Source: Haloferax sp046557615 (lineage in GTDB: Archaea > Halobacteriota > Halobacteria > Halobacteriales > Haloferacaceae). Taken from it: a stretch of 64,000 nt of DNA. The translations under genes were made by a program, and so were the position numbers. The notes under the pieces were generated by a model. That model made no database searches. It had not been told where the DNA came from and saw only the letters and a program-made list of their open reading frames with translations. The stretch covers positions 558,001 through 622,000 of the forward strand of contig NZ_JBKIII010000001.1 of NCBI RefSeq assembly GCF_046557615.1, in the 5' to 3' direction. This document shows, in pieces, positions 33,301 through 42,348 of the stretch; the stretch's first letter is position 1; every line of letters begins with the position of its first letter.

Positions 33301-34200
33301 ATGCTCCCACTGCAAATACTTCAGGGAGATGGCGGCCCTGTCGGCCAGTTCCTCGCGAACCAAGGGATTCCGTACTCGGGGGCGCTCGGTGCGATTCTCG
33401 GCTTTGCACTCGGCTTCGCCGTCGTCTACCTCGTCGGCAAGGCTGTCGTCTCGTCAGTCCTGAGTCGCTGGCTCGACCGGCGCGGGGCAGACGAACACGC
33501 GAAGAAGCCGCTGATGAAGATTTCGTCGCTCGTGATGGCCTTTATCGCGCTCGCGGCTGGATTCCGGTTCGCCGGATTCCCGAGCATCCTTCAGTCGCTC
33601 GCAACGATCGGCGCGGCCGCGACGCTCGCAATCGGCTTTGCGATGCAGGATGTCATCGCTAACTTCGTCGCTGGCATCTTCATCTTCACCGACCGACCGT
33701 TCCGCATCAACGACTGGATCGAGTGGGACGGCAATTCGGGAGTCGTCGAAGACATCTCCTTCCGCGTGACGCGCGTTCGGACGTTCGACAACGAACTACT
33801 CACGGTTCCGAACTCGCAACTCACCGACGGCGTCATCAAGAACCCCGTCGCGAAGGACAAACTCCGACTGCAGGTGCCGTTCGGCATCGGTTACGACGAC
33901 GACATCAACGCCGCGACCGACATCATCCTCGAAGAGGCACGCGCCCACGAGGGTATCATGTCGGACCCCGAGCCATCGGTCCGACTCACCGAACTCGGCG
34001 ACTCATCGGTCGTCCTCAAGTCGCGCATCTGGATTTCGCAACCCAGTCGCGCCGACTTCGTGAAGACGCGTGGCGAGTACGTCACGGCCGTCAAAGAACG
34101 ATTCGACAACGAGGGAATCGACTTCCCGTACCCGAACCGCACGCTCAGCGGCGAGCTGACGGTTGCCGGGATGGGCCGACTCACACAGTCGAACGACTGA
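33301..34200 (+). CDS. Small-conductance mechanosensitive channel (MscS family)
   Basis: The 299-residue channel has three membrane segments (about residues 26-50, 72-92 and 97-125), the pore-lining TM3 with ATLAIGFAMQDVIANFVAG, and the MscS beta domain (DWIEWDGNSGVVEDISFRVT, RTFDNELLTVPNSQLTDGVI). The carboxy-terminal alpha/beta domain ends near residue 285 (NEGIDFPYPNRTL). It opens on membrane stretch to release solutes at osmotic down-shock, which matters for salt-loving cells. It probably shares a message with the CRM-domain gene. Confidence 0.92.
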   Translation: MLPLQILQGDGGPVGQFLANQGIPYSGALGAILGFALGFAVVYLVGKAVVSSVLSRWLDRRGADEHAKKPLMKISSLVMAFIALAAGFRFAGFPSILQSLATIGAAATLAIGFAMQDVIANFVAGIFIFTDRPFRINDWIEWDGNSGVVEDISFRVTRVRTFDNELLTVPNSQLTDGVIKNPVAKDKLRLQVPFGIGYDDDINAATDIILEEARAHEGIMSDPEPSVRLTELGDSSVVLKSRIWISQPSRADFVKTRGEYVTAVKERFDNEGIDFPYPNRTLSGELTVAGMGRLTQSND

Positions 34201-34241
34201 AAACCGACCTGTCGATGCGTGGGTCTTCCACGCCCGTTTTC

Positions 34242-35054
34242 TTATAACTCGATACGCTCGACCAACTGGTCTTCCGAGCGCGTGTTGACCGCGACGATTC
34301 GAACGTAGTCTTCGAGGCCAGAACCGTCGAGCTTCGCCTTCAGGAGGTTGTCAACCTGATAGACACCCGCCGCGTTCACCATCTCGATTTCGACGAGGAC
34401 GGGCGACTGTTCGCCGGGCTTGAGCGCGACGTTGCTAATCGCTCGACTGGAGAGCGTGTTGATACCGCGGCCACCTTTTTCGTAGGGGATGCGCGAACGA
34501 CCGCGTTCCATGTCGAGGGCGTCGGCGACGCGGATGACGCCCGCTTCGAGCGTGAGGGGGTCTTCTTCGCGGTGGTGGGTGAGAATCGCGTGGAGGACTT
34601 CGGCTTTCATGCGGACCGTGTCCGCGATGTCGTAGAACTGCGGGAGGAAGCGATCCAACACGTCTGCGGCGAGTGGAATCGAATAGTAGGCGTGGTTGTC
34701 GCGGTGGACGATGTGGCCGATATCGTGGAGTTGTGCGGCGAGGGCGATGATGACGGCTTCGTCTTCTTCATCGAGTCCCTGGTCGCGCGCGCCGTTGAAC
34801 ACGCACCCACCGGCTTTGAGCAGGTCGTAGAGGCGGAGGGCACGATTGCGCACGATTTCGATGTGCTTGGGGCCGTGGTCGTTGTACCCCTTTCGTGCGA
34901 CTGCGTTGACGTTCTGGGCTTCGAGCAGGGCGGTTATCTCTTCGTCTTCGAGGAGGACGGGGAGGATTTCGTTGAGCTTCTCGTCCGGGAAACTGTGGTC
35001 TGCATTCGGGTCGTAGACGCGACCACCGTTGATTGTATCTTCAGATTTGCTCAT
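34242..35054 (-). CDS. HD-domain phosphohydrolase
   Basis: The 270-residue protein has HD metal ligands in YNDHGPKHIEIVRNR, AAQLHDIGHIVHRDNHAYY and LHAILTHHREED. A later segment VIRVADALDMERGRSRIPYE completes the site. The C-terminal third may be regulatory. It should hydrolyse a phosphoester or a nucleotide; the substrate is unknown. The ATG at 35054 (MSKSEDTINGGRVYDPNADH) is preferred to 35099 since the upstream residues are hydrophobic and unlike the family. It is convergent with MscS, 41 bases apart. Confidence 0.85.
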   Translation of the reverse strand: MSKSEDTINGGRVYDPNADHSFPDEKLNEILPVLLEDEEITALLEAQNVNAVARKGYNDHGPKHIEIVRNRALRLYDLLKAGGCVFNGARDQGLDEEDEAVIIALAAQLHDIGHIVHRDNHAYYSIPLAADVLDRFLPQFYDIADTVRMKAEVLHAILTHHREEDPLTLEAGVIRVADALDMERGRSRIPYEKGGRGINTLSSRAISNVALKPGEQSPVLVEIEMVNAAGVYQVDNLLKAKLDGSGLEDYVRIVAVNTRSEDQLVERIEL

Positions 35055-35126
35055 CAGGCTACAGTCGCAGTACGAGGAAAAAAGGACTGGGGCTAGCAAG
35101 TCGCCCCTGTCAGGCGATACCGTGTC

Positions 35127-35609
35127 TTAGGATGCCTGCTGTGTCGCCTGCTTGACTGCTTCGTAGTCGGGTTCGACGCCGGGGTCGTCGCTAACCCACG
35201 AGTAGGTGACTTCGCCGTCGGCATCGACGACGAAGACCGCACGCTTTGCGACCCCGTAGACGCCGAGGTCTGCGAAATCCATCTCTACGTCGTAGGCATC
35301 GATGAGGTTGCGGTTGGTGTCGCTGATGAGTTCGAAGTTCAGGTTGTGCTTCGTGGCGAACTCACTGAGCGTAAACGGCGTGTCGATGCTGACGCCGAGA
35401 ACTGTCGAACCGATATCCTCGAAGTTCGAAATCTGGTCGCGGAAGGTACACATCTCGGTGGTACACGTGCCGGTGAAAGCAGCAGGGAAGAACGCGAGGA
35501 CGATTGGAGCGTCATCGAGGTTCTGCGAGAGGGTGAACGACTCGATGTCGCCGTCGATATCTGTTTTCGGTGCCGTGAAATCGGGTGCGTCATCGCCGAT
35601 GGATACCAT
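35127..35609 (-). CDS. Peroxiredoxin (AhpC/TSA, BCP-like)
   Basis: The 160-residue thioredoxin-fold protein reduces peroxides through a peroxidatic Cys. The site is FFPAAFTGTCTTEMCTFRD, in which the first Cys occupies the usual TxxC position after a Phe-Thr-Gly-Thr stretch and a second Cys follows five residues on. GVSIDTPFTLSEFATKHNLN and AKRAVFVVDADGEVTYSW agree with BCP-like peroxiredoxins. A palindrome covers its promoter (35631-35644), so peroxide-responsive control is likely but unproven. Confidence 0.9.
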   Translation of the reverse strand: MVSIGDDAPDFTAPKTDIDGDIESFTLSQNLDDAPIVLAFFPAAFTGTCTTEMCTFRDQISNFEDIGSTVLGVSIDTPFTLSEFATKHNLNFELISDTNRNLIDAYDVEMDFADLGVYGVAKRAVFVVDADGEVTYSWVSDDPGVEPDYEAVKQATQQAS

Positions 35610-35630
35610 ACACGGTAATCCTTTGGTCAG

Positions 35631-35644
35631 GAAGGTATACCTTC
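35631..35644. promoter_or_regulatory. Perfect 14-base palindrome over the peroxiredoxin promoter
   Basis: GAAGGTATACCTTC at 35631-35644 is a perfect palindrome. Its centre lies about 28 bases upstream of the peroxiredoxin ATG at 35609, so it coincides with the expected TATA position of a leaderless transcript. A protein dimer bound here would compete with TBP. The binding factor is unknown. It also lies 73 bases before the TatA start on the other strand. Confidence 0.5.
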
Positions 35645-35716
35645 ATCGAAAGCGGTACAAATCGGAGCCAGCGAGCAAAAAGCCTATAATTGCCACTGGG
35701 TAACGCAGAAATAGCG

Positions 35717-35971
35717 ATGTTCGAGACCATTACCCCCCTGTTCCCGGGTCTCCCGGGCGGGCCGGAGCTGCTCATCGTCCTCCTCGTACTCGTACTGCTG
35801 TTCGGGGCGAACAAGATTCCGAAGCTTGCACGGTCGACCGGGCAAGCAATGGGCGAGTTCCGACGTGGACGCGAAGAAATCGAAGATGAACTGAAGCAGA
35901 TGGATGACGGCGACGACGAAGAGGAAACCAGCGAGGCTTCCACCGAGTCCGCCACGGCGAAAGAGCAGTAA
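35717..35971 (+). CDS. tatA: Twin-arginine translocase subunit TatA/E
   Basis: The 84-residue protein has a short outside N-terminus (MFETITPLFPGLPGGPELL), one membrane helix (LLIVLLVLVLLFGANKIPKL), the FGxxKIP hinge and an amphipathic helix (ARSTGQAMGEFRRGREEIE). The rest is a charged, Glu-rich tail. TatA oligomers form the pore that exports folded proteins. Haloarchaea use Tat heavily, and this window holds several Tat substrates. The ATG at 35717 is chosen because a CTATAATT box at about 35684-35691 is centred about 28 bases upstream; 35690 lies within it. Confidence 0.92.
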   Translation: MFETITPLFPGLPGGPELLIVLLVLVLLFGANKIPKLARSTGQAMGEFRRGREEIEDELKQMDDGDDEEETSEASTESATAKEQ

Positions 35972-36054
35972 CCGCAGCTCCTCTTCCTGTTTCCACGGCC
36001 CCCACAGGGGTCGAATCACGCGATTTTTATCACCCTCAGAGACAATTCTCTGTG

Positions 36055-36127
36055 GGGCGTGTGGCCTAGTGGATAGGGCGAGAGGTTCCTAACCTCTCGA
36101 TCGCGGGTTCGAATCCCGCCATGCCCG
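36055..36127 (+). tRNA. tRNA-Arg (anticodon CCT)
   Basis: The 73-base gene folds as a full cloverleaf. The acceptor stem is GGGCGTG with CATGCCC and discriminator G; the anticodon stem is AGAGG/CCTCT with loop TTCCTAA, giving anticodon CCT (Arg). The T-arm is GCGGG-TTCGAAT-CCCGC. CCA is not encoded. A TTTTTATC box at 36023-36030 is a good promoter, and a T-run (GTTTTTC) directly after the gene should terminate it. Copies of its 3' end lie downstream. Confidence 0.95.
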
Positions 36128-36613
36128 TTTTTCGGCGAACACCAGTGAGCCGTAAAAACGGCTCCGCAGGATTCGCACCCCTACGAGGCGAGCGTAGCGA
36201 GTCTCGTCTTGGTTCGAATCCCGTCACGCCCGCTTCACTCACTTCGTTCGTTCAGCGAGCGTTCCTGACTCCCACTCGGCGAGCCTCGCGGGAGTCCCGT
36301 CACGTCCGTCACCTTCTGCGAACGACAGTAAGCAGTAGTGACGAACCGGGCGCGACTTGCAGTGGGTGGCTCAACCGGTACCACCTGCTGGTGAGACCCC
36401 TTCACAGTAATGGTGCTTAGATAACGAGCGCGAATTGAGGCGAAAGAAATGCCGTTTTACCCCCCCATAAATGCCTGATTTAAACAAGGACTTGGTAGAA
36501 AATCCGTACTAAGACCCATGATAAAGGTGTATAAAAACACTACTTAAAACAGTCATTAAAGTATAACTATTCCGAGAAAAAGACTTTTCCACTGCCCCGA
36601 ATATCCCGAGAGC
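36128..36613. repeat. tRNA-tail palindromes and AT-rich spacer after tRNA-Arg
   Basis: This 486-base region has no gene. It holds a perfect stem-loop GAGCCGT-AAAA-ACGGCTC (36147-36164). Next is a palindromic unit starting GGATTCG at 36169 and ending at 36232 with a 22-base copy of the tRNA 3' end (20 of 22 bases identical), around an inner ACGAG...CTCGT hairpin. A second unit with GACTCCC...GGGAGTC (36267-36296) ends with CCCGTCACGTCCG (36296-36308), again like the tRNA tail. The stretch from about 36430 to 36600 is AT-rich and carries the pilus operon promoter, with a TATAACTATT box at about 36561-36570. Confidence 0.65.
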
Positions 36614-39600
36614 ATGGCAACCGAGGACGCCGAAGCATCCGAACCCAAACCGTTGGAGGGTGAGACGGAGGACCCCGTGGACTCCGGCGTCCACGCAGAC
36701 GCGCCGAACGCCCGCGTCGGCGACTATACGTGGGCAGATTTTCTCGACGAGTTCGGAGAACAGGGTGATGTCGAAGCACTGTATGGGACTGATCCGCGGA
36801 CGCGCACCGACGCGCCGGGCAGTTCACGGTGGGGGAGTTCCGAAGAAGAAACAATCGAGCGTCCGACTCGCCGAGATTGGCAGGATGTGTCGCTCGACCC
36901 CGAACCATATCTCGATTTCCACCCGGTAGACGTCGATACATTCGTCGGGAAACGCGGCGCGCACGCGACGAAGATTCACGAACAGTTCGAGGCGTTCTGT
37001 GACCCCGAAACGACACCCGTCGTCAAAGACGAGTGGATGTGGGAACACTACAAGCGCGAATATTACTACGAAGACGATGGCTCGCGCCCCCGAGACAAAG
37101 ACGGAGACATCGTCCGCTTCGACGCCGAAGACGCACTCGGCTTCGACCCCGACAACATCGGGGCCGTACTCGCCCACGGTACACAGCGCGCCGACGAACT
37201 CGACGAACTCGTCGAAGAACGCACAGTCAACACCAAGACCGACTTCGACGAAGACGAGTTCTTCACGAGTGCCGACGGGACGACCACGCTTGTGAACCGC
37301 TACGACCTCGAAAAGACCGTCGCCTTGGAGAAGAAAACCCACTTCGAAGAGGTCGAACGCTACTGGGTCAACAAGCCCTTCGCGTTCGTCATCATCTTCC
37401 ACTCCTCGAAGGAGAATGAGACGAAGTACTACCTCGTCGAACCGTATCTGAACCGCATCGAGGACGACCTGACGGAGTTCCTCACCGGCAAACTGCGGAC
37501 GGCAATCAAGTACAACGACGAGAGCATCGTCAGCGGGAACGACAATCGCGCACAGGTCATCGAATCGGAGACGTACGAATTGCTCGGTCGGTACGACCTC
37601 TACGACGGCCCAGCACCCACGTTTGAAACTGACGATGCAGACGACGTATCCGATACCCCCGGCCTCCTCGACCGACTCGGTCTGGGCGGCATGTTCGGGG
37701 AAAACGAGGAGTCCGAATCGTCCGAGAGGGCCAACGACGGACCGGCACCTACGTCAGCCGCCAGCGGCGGACTCTTCGGTGGGTTCGGTGAACGGCTTGG
37801 TCTCGGTGGCGTGTTCGGTGGGAACGGAACCGGGACACGAAGAGACCAACAACTCGGTGGTATCGAGGGAATCGCGGCGCGACCGGAACCCGCCGTCCTC
37901 GCAGACGACTCCTCTGACTTGACCGAGTACCAGGTCAAGAAACTCCAGTACTTCCTTCGGCGCGACTTCATCGGTTACGAACGCATCGACGGCATCAAAC
38001 ACGACATCAACGTGGAGGACATCTCGTGTGACGGCTACAACTCGCCGGTGTTCGTCTACCACTCCGACTACGAGCAGATTATCTCGAACGTCTATCACGG
38101 TCGCGGCGAACTCGACGATTTCGTCGTGAAACTCGCCCAGCGCTCTGGGAAGGGTATCTCGAAGCGTCGCCCGCAAGTTGACGCGACGCTCCCCGACGGA
38201 TCGCGTGCGCAACTCACTCTCGGCAAAGAAGTGTCCGACCACGGGACCAACTACACCATCCGCCAGTTCAAGGACGTTCCGTTCACGCCAATCGACCTCA
38301 TCAACTGGTGTACGTTCTCGCTCGAAGAGATGGCGTTCTTGTGGCTCTGTATCGAGAACGACAAGAGTCTCATCTTCGCAGGCGGTACCGCATCCGGGAA
38401 GACCACGTCGCTGAACGCAGTGTCGCTGTTCATCCCGTCGAACACGAAAATCGTCTCCATCGAAGACACCCGCGAGGTCGAACTCCCACAGCGCAACTGG
38501 ATTGCGTCGGTCACGCGCCCGTCGTTCGCTGACGACGACAAAGGCGACGTGGACGAGTTCGACCTACTCGAAGCGGCACTGCGTCAACGCCCTGACTACA
38601 TCGTTATGGGTGAGATTCGTGGTGAAGAAGGCCGGACGCTGTTCCAGGTCATGTCCACGGGTCACACCACGTACACGACGTTCCACGCGGACTCCGTTGG
38701 CGAGGTTCTGAAGCGATTTACGACCGCACCCATCAACGTCTCGAAGACGATGTTCACCGCGCTCGACCTCGTGTCGATTCAGACCTCGACGCGGGTTGGC
38801 GGCAACAAGGTGCGCCGGAACAAGTCGCTCACCGAAATCAACCACTACGACCCCGAGAACGACGAAATCAACGTTCAGGACGTCTACCAGTGGCAAGCAG
38901 AGACCGACGAGTTCCTCCAGATGGGTGCGTCGAACACCATCGAGGAGATCAAGTTCGACCGCGGTTGGGACCAAGAGACGCTCGAACTGGAAGTTTTCAA
39001 GCGAGAAGTCGTTCTCGCGTACCTCATCGTCCACGGTCTCAACACCTACACGCAAGTCGCAGCGACGTTCCAGGCGTTCATCAACGACCAGGACACCATC
39101 ATCGGCCTGATGGCGAACGACAAACTCGAACGGAGTCTCGAAGACCTTCGGGAGATGGAGTCGGTTCACATCAACATCGACCCCGAGAGCGAAGCGATGG
39201 TGCCGCGGCCAGACCCACCGGAACACGTCCTCAAACTCGCCAAGGAGATTCTCAAACGCGCCGAAGAGGAACTCTTTGACGACTATCGAGACGAACCTGT
39301 CGGCGACGTTTCGGACGCCCTCGGTGACATGCACAGCGAACCAGACGTCGAGGCCGAACCCGGCGTTCGCGACGAACTCACGGCACTCGAAGAACGAACC
39401 GACGACGCCGAACTCGACGAGGGAGTCGAACGCGACAGCCTCGAAGAAGGTGATTCACCGTCTGAACTCGAAGGCAACGACGGACCGTCGTCGCTCGACG
39501 GTCAAGAAGAGACGCCTGCACTCGAATCCGGAAAGGACGAAGACCTCTGGGATGCACTCCAAGACCAGATACCCGGAGACAGTCCCGACTTCCCCGCCCC

Positions 39601-39829
39601 AGACGACGACGTTGACTTAGATGAGTTCTTCAGCGCGTTCGAGGACGAAGGAGTCGAAGATACCAGCGGTGAGGGTGACGAAGGATGGGGTGGGTTCAAA
39701 GCTGCCGAGCCGGACGTAGACCCAGAATCGCCAGAGAACTCGGAGACAGACAACTCAGAGTCGGCGGAGTCGCGTCCAGACGGAGACACTGCAGTAGAAG
39801 CGGACGATACAGCAGGCGAGGACGAATAG
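36614..39829 (+). CDS. Type IV pilus assembly/secretion ATPase (PilB/TadA type)
   Basis: The 1071-residue ATPase powers assembly of type IV pilus-like structures from the cytoplasm. The core at about residues 420-860 has Walker A AGGTASGKTTS (about 588-598), IVSIEDTREVELP with the Asp box, Walker B region PDYIVMGEIRGEEGRTLFQ and the His box TGHTTYTTFHAD. It is far longer than bacterial PilB. A 350-residue N-terminal region precedes a disordered Gly-rich insert with two near-identical motifs (RLGLGGMFGEN at about 353, RLGLGGVFGGN at about 395). An acidic, probably disordered tail covers the last 170 residues. It heads a seven-gene operon; PilC starts one base after its stop. Confidence 0.92.
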   Translation: MATEDAEASEPKPLEGETEDPVDSGVHADAPNARVGDYTWADFLDEFGEQGDVEALYGTDPRTRTDAPGSSRWGSSEEETIERPTRRDWQDVSLDPEPYLDFHPVDVDTFVGKRGAHATKIHEQFEAFCDPETTPVVKDEWMWEHYKREYYYEDDGSRPRDKDGDIVRFDAEDALGFDPDNIGAVLAHGTQRADELDELVEERTVNTKTDFDEDEFFTSADGTTTLVNRYDLEKTVALEKKTHFEEVERYWVNKPFAFVIIFHSSKENETKYYLVEPYLNRIEDDLTEFLTGKLRTAIKYNDESIVSGNDNRAQVIESETYELLGRYDLYDGPAPTFETDDADDVSDTPGLLDRLGLGGMFGENEESESSERANDGPAPTSAASGGLFGGFGERLGLGGVFGGNGTGTRRDQQLGGIEGIAARPEPAVLADDSSDLTEYQVKKLQYFLRRDFIGYERIDGIKHDINVEDISCDGYNSPVFVYHSDYEQIISNVYHGRGELDDFVVKLAQRSGKGISKRRPQVDATLPDGSRAQLTLGKEVSDHGTNYTIRQFKDVPFTPIDLINWCTFSLEEMAFLWLCIENDKSLIFAGGTASGKTTSLNAVSLFIPSNTKIVSIEDTREVELPQRNWIASVTRPSFADDDKGDVDEFDLLEAALRQRPDYIVMGEIRGEEGRTLFQVMSTGHTTYTTFHADSVGEVLKRFTTAPINVSKTMFTALDLVSIQTSTRVGGNKVRRNKSLTEINHYDPENDEINVQDVYQWQAETDEFLQMGASNTIEEIKFDRGWDQETLELEVFKREVVLAYLIVHGLNTYTQVAATFQAFINDQDTIIGLMANDKLERSLEDLREMESVHINIDPESEAMVPRPDPPEHVLKLAKEILKRAEEELFDDYRDEPVGDVSDALGDMHSEPDVEAEPGVRDELTALEERTDDAELDEGVERDSLEEGDSPSELEGNDGPSSLDGQEETPALESGKDEDLWDALQDQIPGDSPDFPAPDDDVDLDEFFSAFEDEGVEDTSGEGDEGWGGFKAAEPDVDPESPENSETDNSESAESRPDGDTAVEADDTAGEDE

Positions 39830-41872
39830 ATGAGTAACGTCGATGCGGACAACTCATCGGGTCTCGACCGGGGCACTGACGCACTCGGAGACGCATTCTA
39901 TCCGCTGTTCCAACTCCTGTTCGACGAGAATGGCGAGTTCGTCGACGACCTCGATACGAAACTCAAGCAGGCTCGGATGCCCGATACCGTCGAGTTGTAC
40001 CTGTCGCGGGCGCTCGCGGTGGGCGTCCTCGTCGGACTCTCGCTCTGGATTGTTGGGACGCTCATCGGCTACGGCCTCTTCGCGCTCGGTATCCTCTCAG
40101 CGAACTCGTTGAGTCTCGGGATTCCGGTTTCGAGTGAATCGACTGCGAACCTTCTTCGCTCGCTCGCCAAACCGGTCGCCATCGTCATCTCTGGACTCGT
40201 CTTCGGGTCGATTGGATTCGGTCTCGGGTTCGGGACGCTCGTCGCCATTCCGTACTCGACAGCGTCGGCACGCAACCGCGAGATCAACATGCTCCTTTCA
40301 GACGCCATCTCGTTCATGTACGCGCTCTCGGTCGGCGGTCTGAACCAACTCGAAATTTTGGAGGCGATGGCGATGGCCGAAGACACCTACAGCGAAGTCT
40401 CACGCGAGTTCCAGAGCATCGTCCAAGAGACGGAGTACTTCGGGACCGACTACCGGAACGCCATCCGCCAACAAGCGATTACGACGCCCTCGGACGAACT
40501 CTCGCAGTTCCTCACGGACATGCTCTCTATCGTCAACTCCGGTGGCGACATGCAGAGCTTCCTCAACGACAAGAAGGACAAACACCTGCGGACGGCCAAG
40601 CAACAACAAGAACAGACCCTCGAAACGATGGAACTGTTCGGCGAGATGTACATGACGCTCTCGCTGTTTCCCCTCCTTCTCATCATCATTCTCGTCATCA
40701 TGAGCATGCTCGGAAAAGCCCAGCAGGAACTCCTGTACGCGACCGTCTACGGGTTGATTCCACTGACTGGCGTCGGTTTTCTCGTCCTCGTTTCGACGGT
40801 CAAGCAAGACGAGTTGGGTGACGGCTATCTCCACCCGGCCGACAGCAGTGACCGACTGGAGGGTGTGCAACGAGAAGGCCTCATTCACATGGGACTCATC
40901 GAGTCGTACGTCGGTGAGTTCAGCCTCTTCTCGCGTATCAAAGACCGCGAAGGGACGTTCAAGACGAAAGAACTGCTGCGTCAGCCACACCTGTTCTTCA
41001 AGCAGCACCCACTGTTTACGCTCGCACTGACGCTCCCGGCGGCGCTCGTCCTACTCACGTTTGGCGTTCTCGGCGGAACCGCGCCGACGACGTGGGAAGG
41101 AATGATTGCAAGCCCCGTTTGGGGGACGTTCATCTGGATGTACGTGCCAATCTACCTGATTGCTATCCCGCTTACTTTCTTCCACGAGTGGAACGTCCAC
41201 TCGCGGAACGCCATTACGGGGAAGCTCTCGGACAACCTCCGAAAACTGTCCAGCGCCAACGACACTGGGCAGACGCTCCTCGAATCTGTCAAGACCGTCT
41301 CCGATACGTCGTCGGGGAAACTCGCCGACGAGTTCGACATCATGTACGCGAAGGTCCACTACGGGATGAGCCTTCGAGAGGCGCTCATCGAGTTCAACAA
41401 CAAGTACCACATCCCGCGCCTCGCTCGGACGGTCAAACTCATCACGAAAGCACAGGAGGCGTCCAGCCAGATTACGGAGGTGCTGACGACTGCCGCACAG
41501 GCATCCGAGAATCAGGACGACATCATGCGCGAACGGATTTCTCGTACCCGGATGCAGGTCGCGATTATCCTCATGACCTACGTGACGCTCCTCGCCGTGA
41601 TGGCGATTCTCAAAACGCAGTTCCTCGACGTGATGGCGGGACTGACCTCGCAAGCCGCCAGTTCGAGCGGCTCGGCGTCCGGCGGCCCGAGCTTCGGTGG
41701 CTCTATCGACCCCGACCTGCTCTCGCTGCTGTTCTTCCACGCTGTGACGATTCAGGCGGTGCTTTCAGGGTTCATCAGCGGGTACATCCGTAACGCGAAC
41801 TTGTTGGCGGGGGTCAAATTCGTCGTCATCCTTCAGACGCTCGCGCTGGCCGTGTGGACGGTGGTTGGCTGA
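39830..41872 (+). CDS. Type IV pilus platform membrane protein (PilC/TadC type)
   Basis: The 680-residue protein has two type II secretion F domains. The first is at about residues 150-290 (LSDAISFMYALSVGGLNQLE, LLFGEMYMTLSLFPLLL-like segments), the second at about 455-600 (LRKLSSANDTGQTLLESVKT, ITKAQEASSQITEVLTTAAQ). About nine membrane segments are visible, in three groups. It forms the membrane platform that the ATPase acts on. The acidic N-terminus is cytoplasmic. Its stop overlaps the next start in TGATG. Confidence 0.92.
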   Translation: MSNVDADNSSGLDRGTDALGDAFYPLFQLLFDENGEFVDDLDTKLKQARMPDTVELYLSRALAVGVLVGLSLWIVGTLIGYGLFALGILSANSLSLGIPVSSESTANLLRSLAKPVAIVISGLVFGSIGFGLGFGTLVAIPYSTASARNREINMLLSDAISFMYALSVGGLNQLEILEAMAMAEDTYSEVSREFQSIVQETEYFGTDYRNAIRQQAITTPSDELSQFLTDMLSIVNSGGDMQSFLNDKKDKHLRTAKQQQEQTLETMELFGEMYMTLSLFPLLLIIILVIMSMLGKAQQELLYATVYGLIPLTGVGFLVLVSTVKQDELGDGYLHPADSSDRLEGVQREGLIHMGLIESYVGEFSLFSRIKDREGTFKTKELLRQPHLFFKQHPLFTLALTLPAALVLLTFGVLGGTAPTTWEGMIASPVWGTFIWMYVPIYLIAIPLTFFHEWNVHSRNAITGKLSDNLRKLSSANDTGQTLLESVKTVSDTSSGKLADEFDIMYAKVHYGMSLREALIEFNNKYHIPRLARTVKLITKAQEASSQITEVLTTAAQASENQDDIMRERISRTRMQVAIILMTYVTLLAVMAILKTQFLDVMAGLTSQAASSSGSASGGPSFGGSIDPDLLSLLFFHAVTIQAVLSGFISGYIRNANLLAGVKFVVILQTLALAVWTVVG

Positions 41873-42348
41873 TGTGTCGGTCGCAACACTCTCGAACGGG
41901 TCGAAGCAATCGCGCACAGACCACCATCGACTTCGCCATCGGTATCGGATTGTTCCTCATCACCGTCGCGTGGATTGTCGGGACCGTCCCGCAGATTCTC
42001 CAACCGTTCGATGCGAGTCAAGAACAACCGTTAGTTGCGAATCGAGCAGCAGACTCGCTAACGAAAGATTTGCTCACAGAGGACAGAGAATCGAGCATTC
42101 TCAACGAGACGTGTACGATGGCCTTTTTCGACGGTGACCCACCAGGAGACTGTCACTACGGCGACCCAGACCCGCACACAGCAACCGGGTTGAGCAACAG
42201 CTATGGGTTGAACATCACCCTCTCCAAACAGGGAACCACTCTCGCTGAGACCGGTGAGGCGGTTCCGTCCTCGACGACGATTGTCTCTGCCCGTCGAGCG
42301 GTCTACTTCGACGGCGAACTACACAAACTCAGTGTGAAGGTGTGGTGA
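41872..42348 (+). CDS. Pilin-like membrane protein 1 of the pilus operon (DUF7287-like)
   Basis: The 158-residue protein has a short basic N-terminus, then RAQTTIDFAIGIGLFLITVA as a membrane helix, and an extracellular region with two Cys (NETCTMAFFDGDPPGDCHYG). The N-terminal layout (Arg-Ala-Gln-Thr before the helix) is like class III pilin signals. The ATG at 41872 overlaps the PilC stop by one base (TGATG). I recall the family as DUF7287. It is probably a minor pilin or a pilus assembly factor; the role is inferred from its place in the operon. Confidence 0.75.
   Translation: MCRSQHSRTGRSNRAQTTIDFAIGIGLFLITVAWIVGTVPQILQPFDASQEQPLVANRAADSLTKDLLTEDRESSILNETCTMAFFDGDPPGDCHYGDPDPHTATGLSNSYGLNITLSKQGTTLAETGEAVPSSTTIVSARRAVYFDGELHKLSVKVW

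Noticed and set aside
36128..36310. Second, degenerate tRNA gene after tRNA-Arg
   Set aside because: Only T-arm and acceptor 3' strands are recognisable; no D-arm, anticodon arm or 5' acceptor strand.
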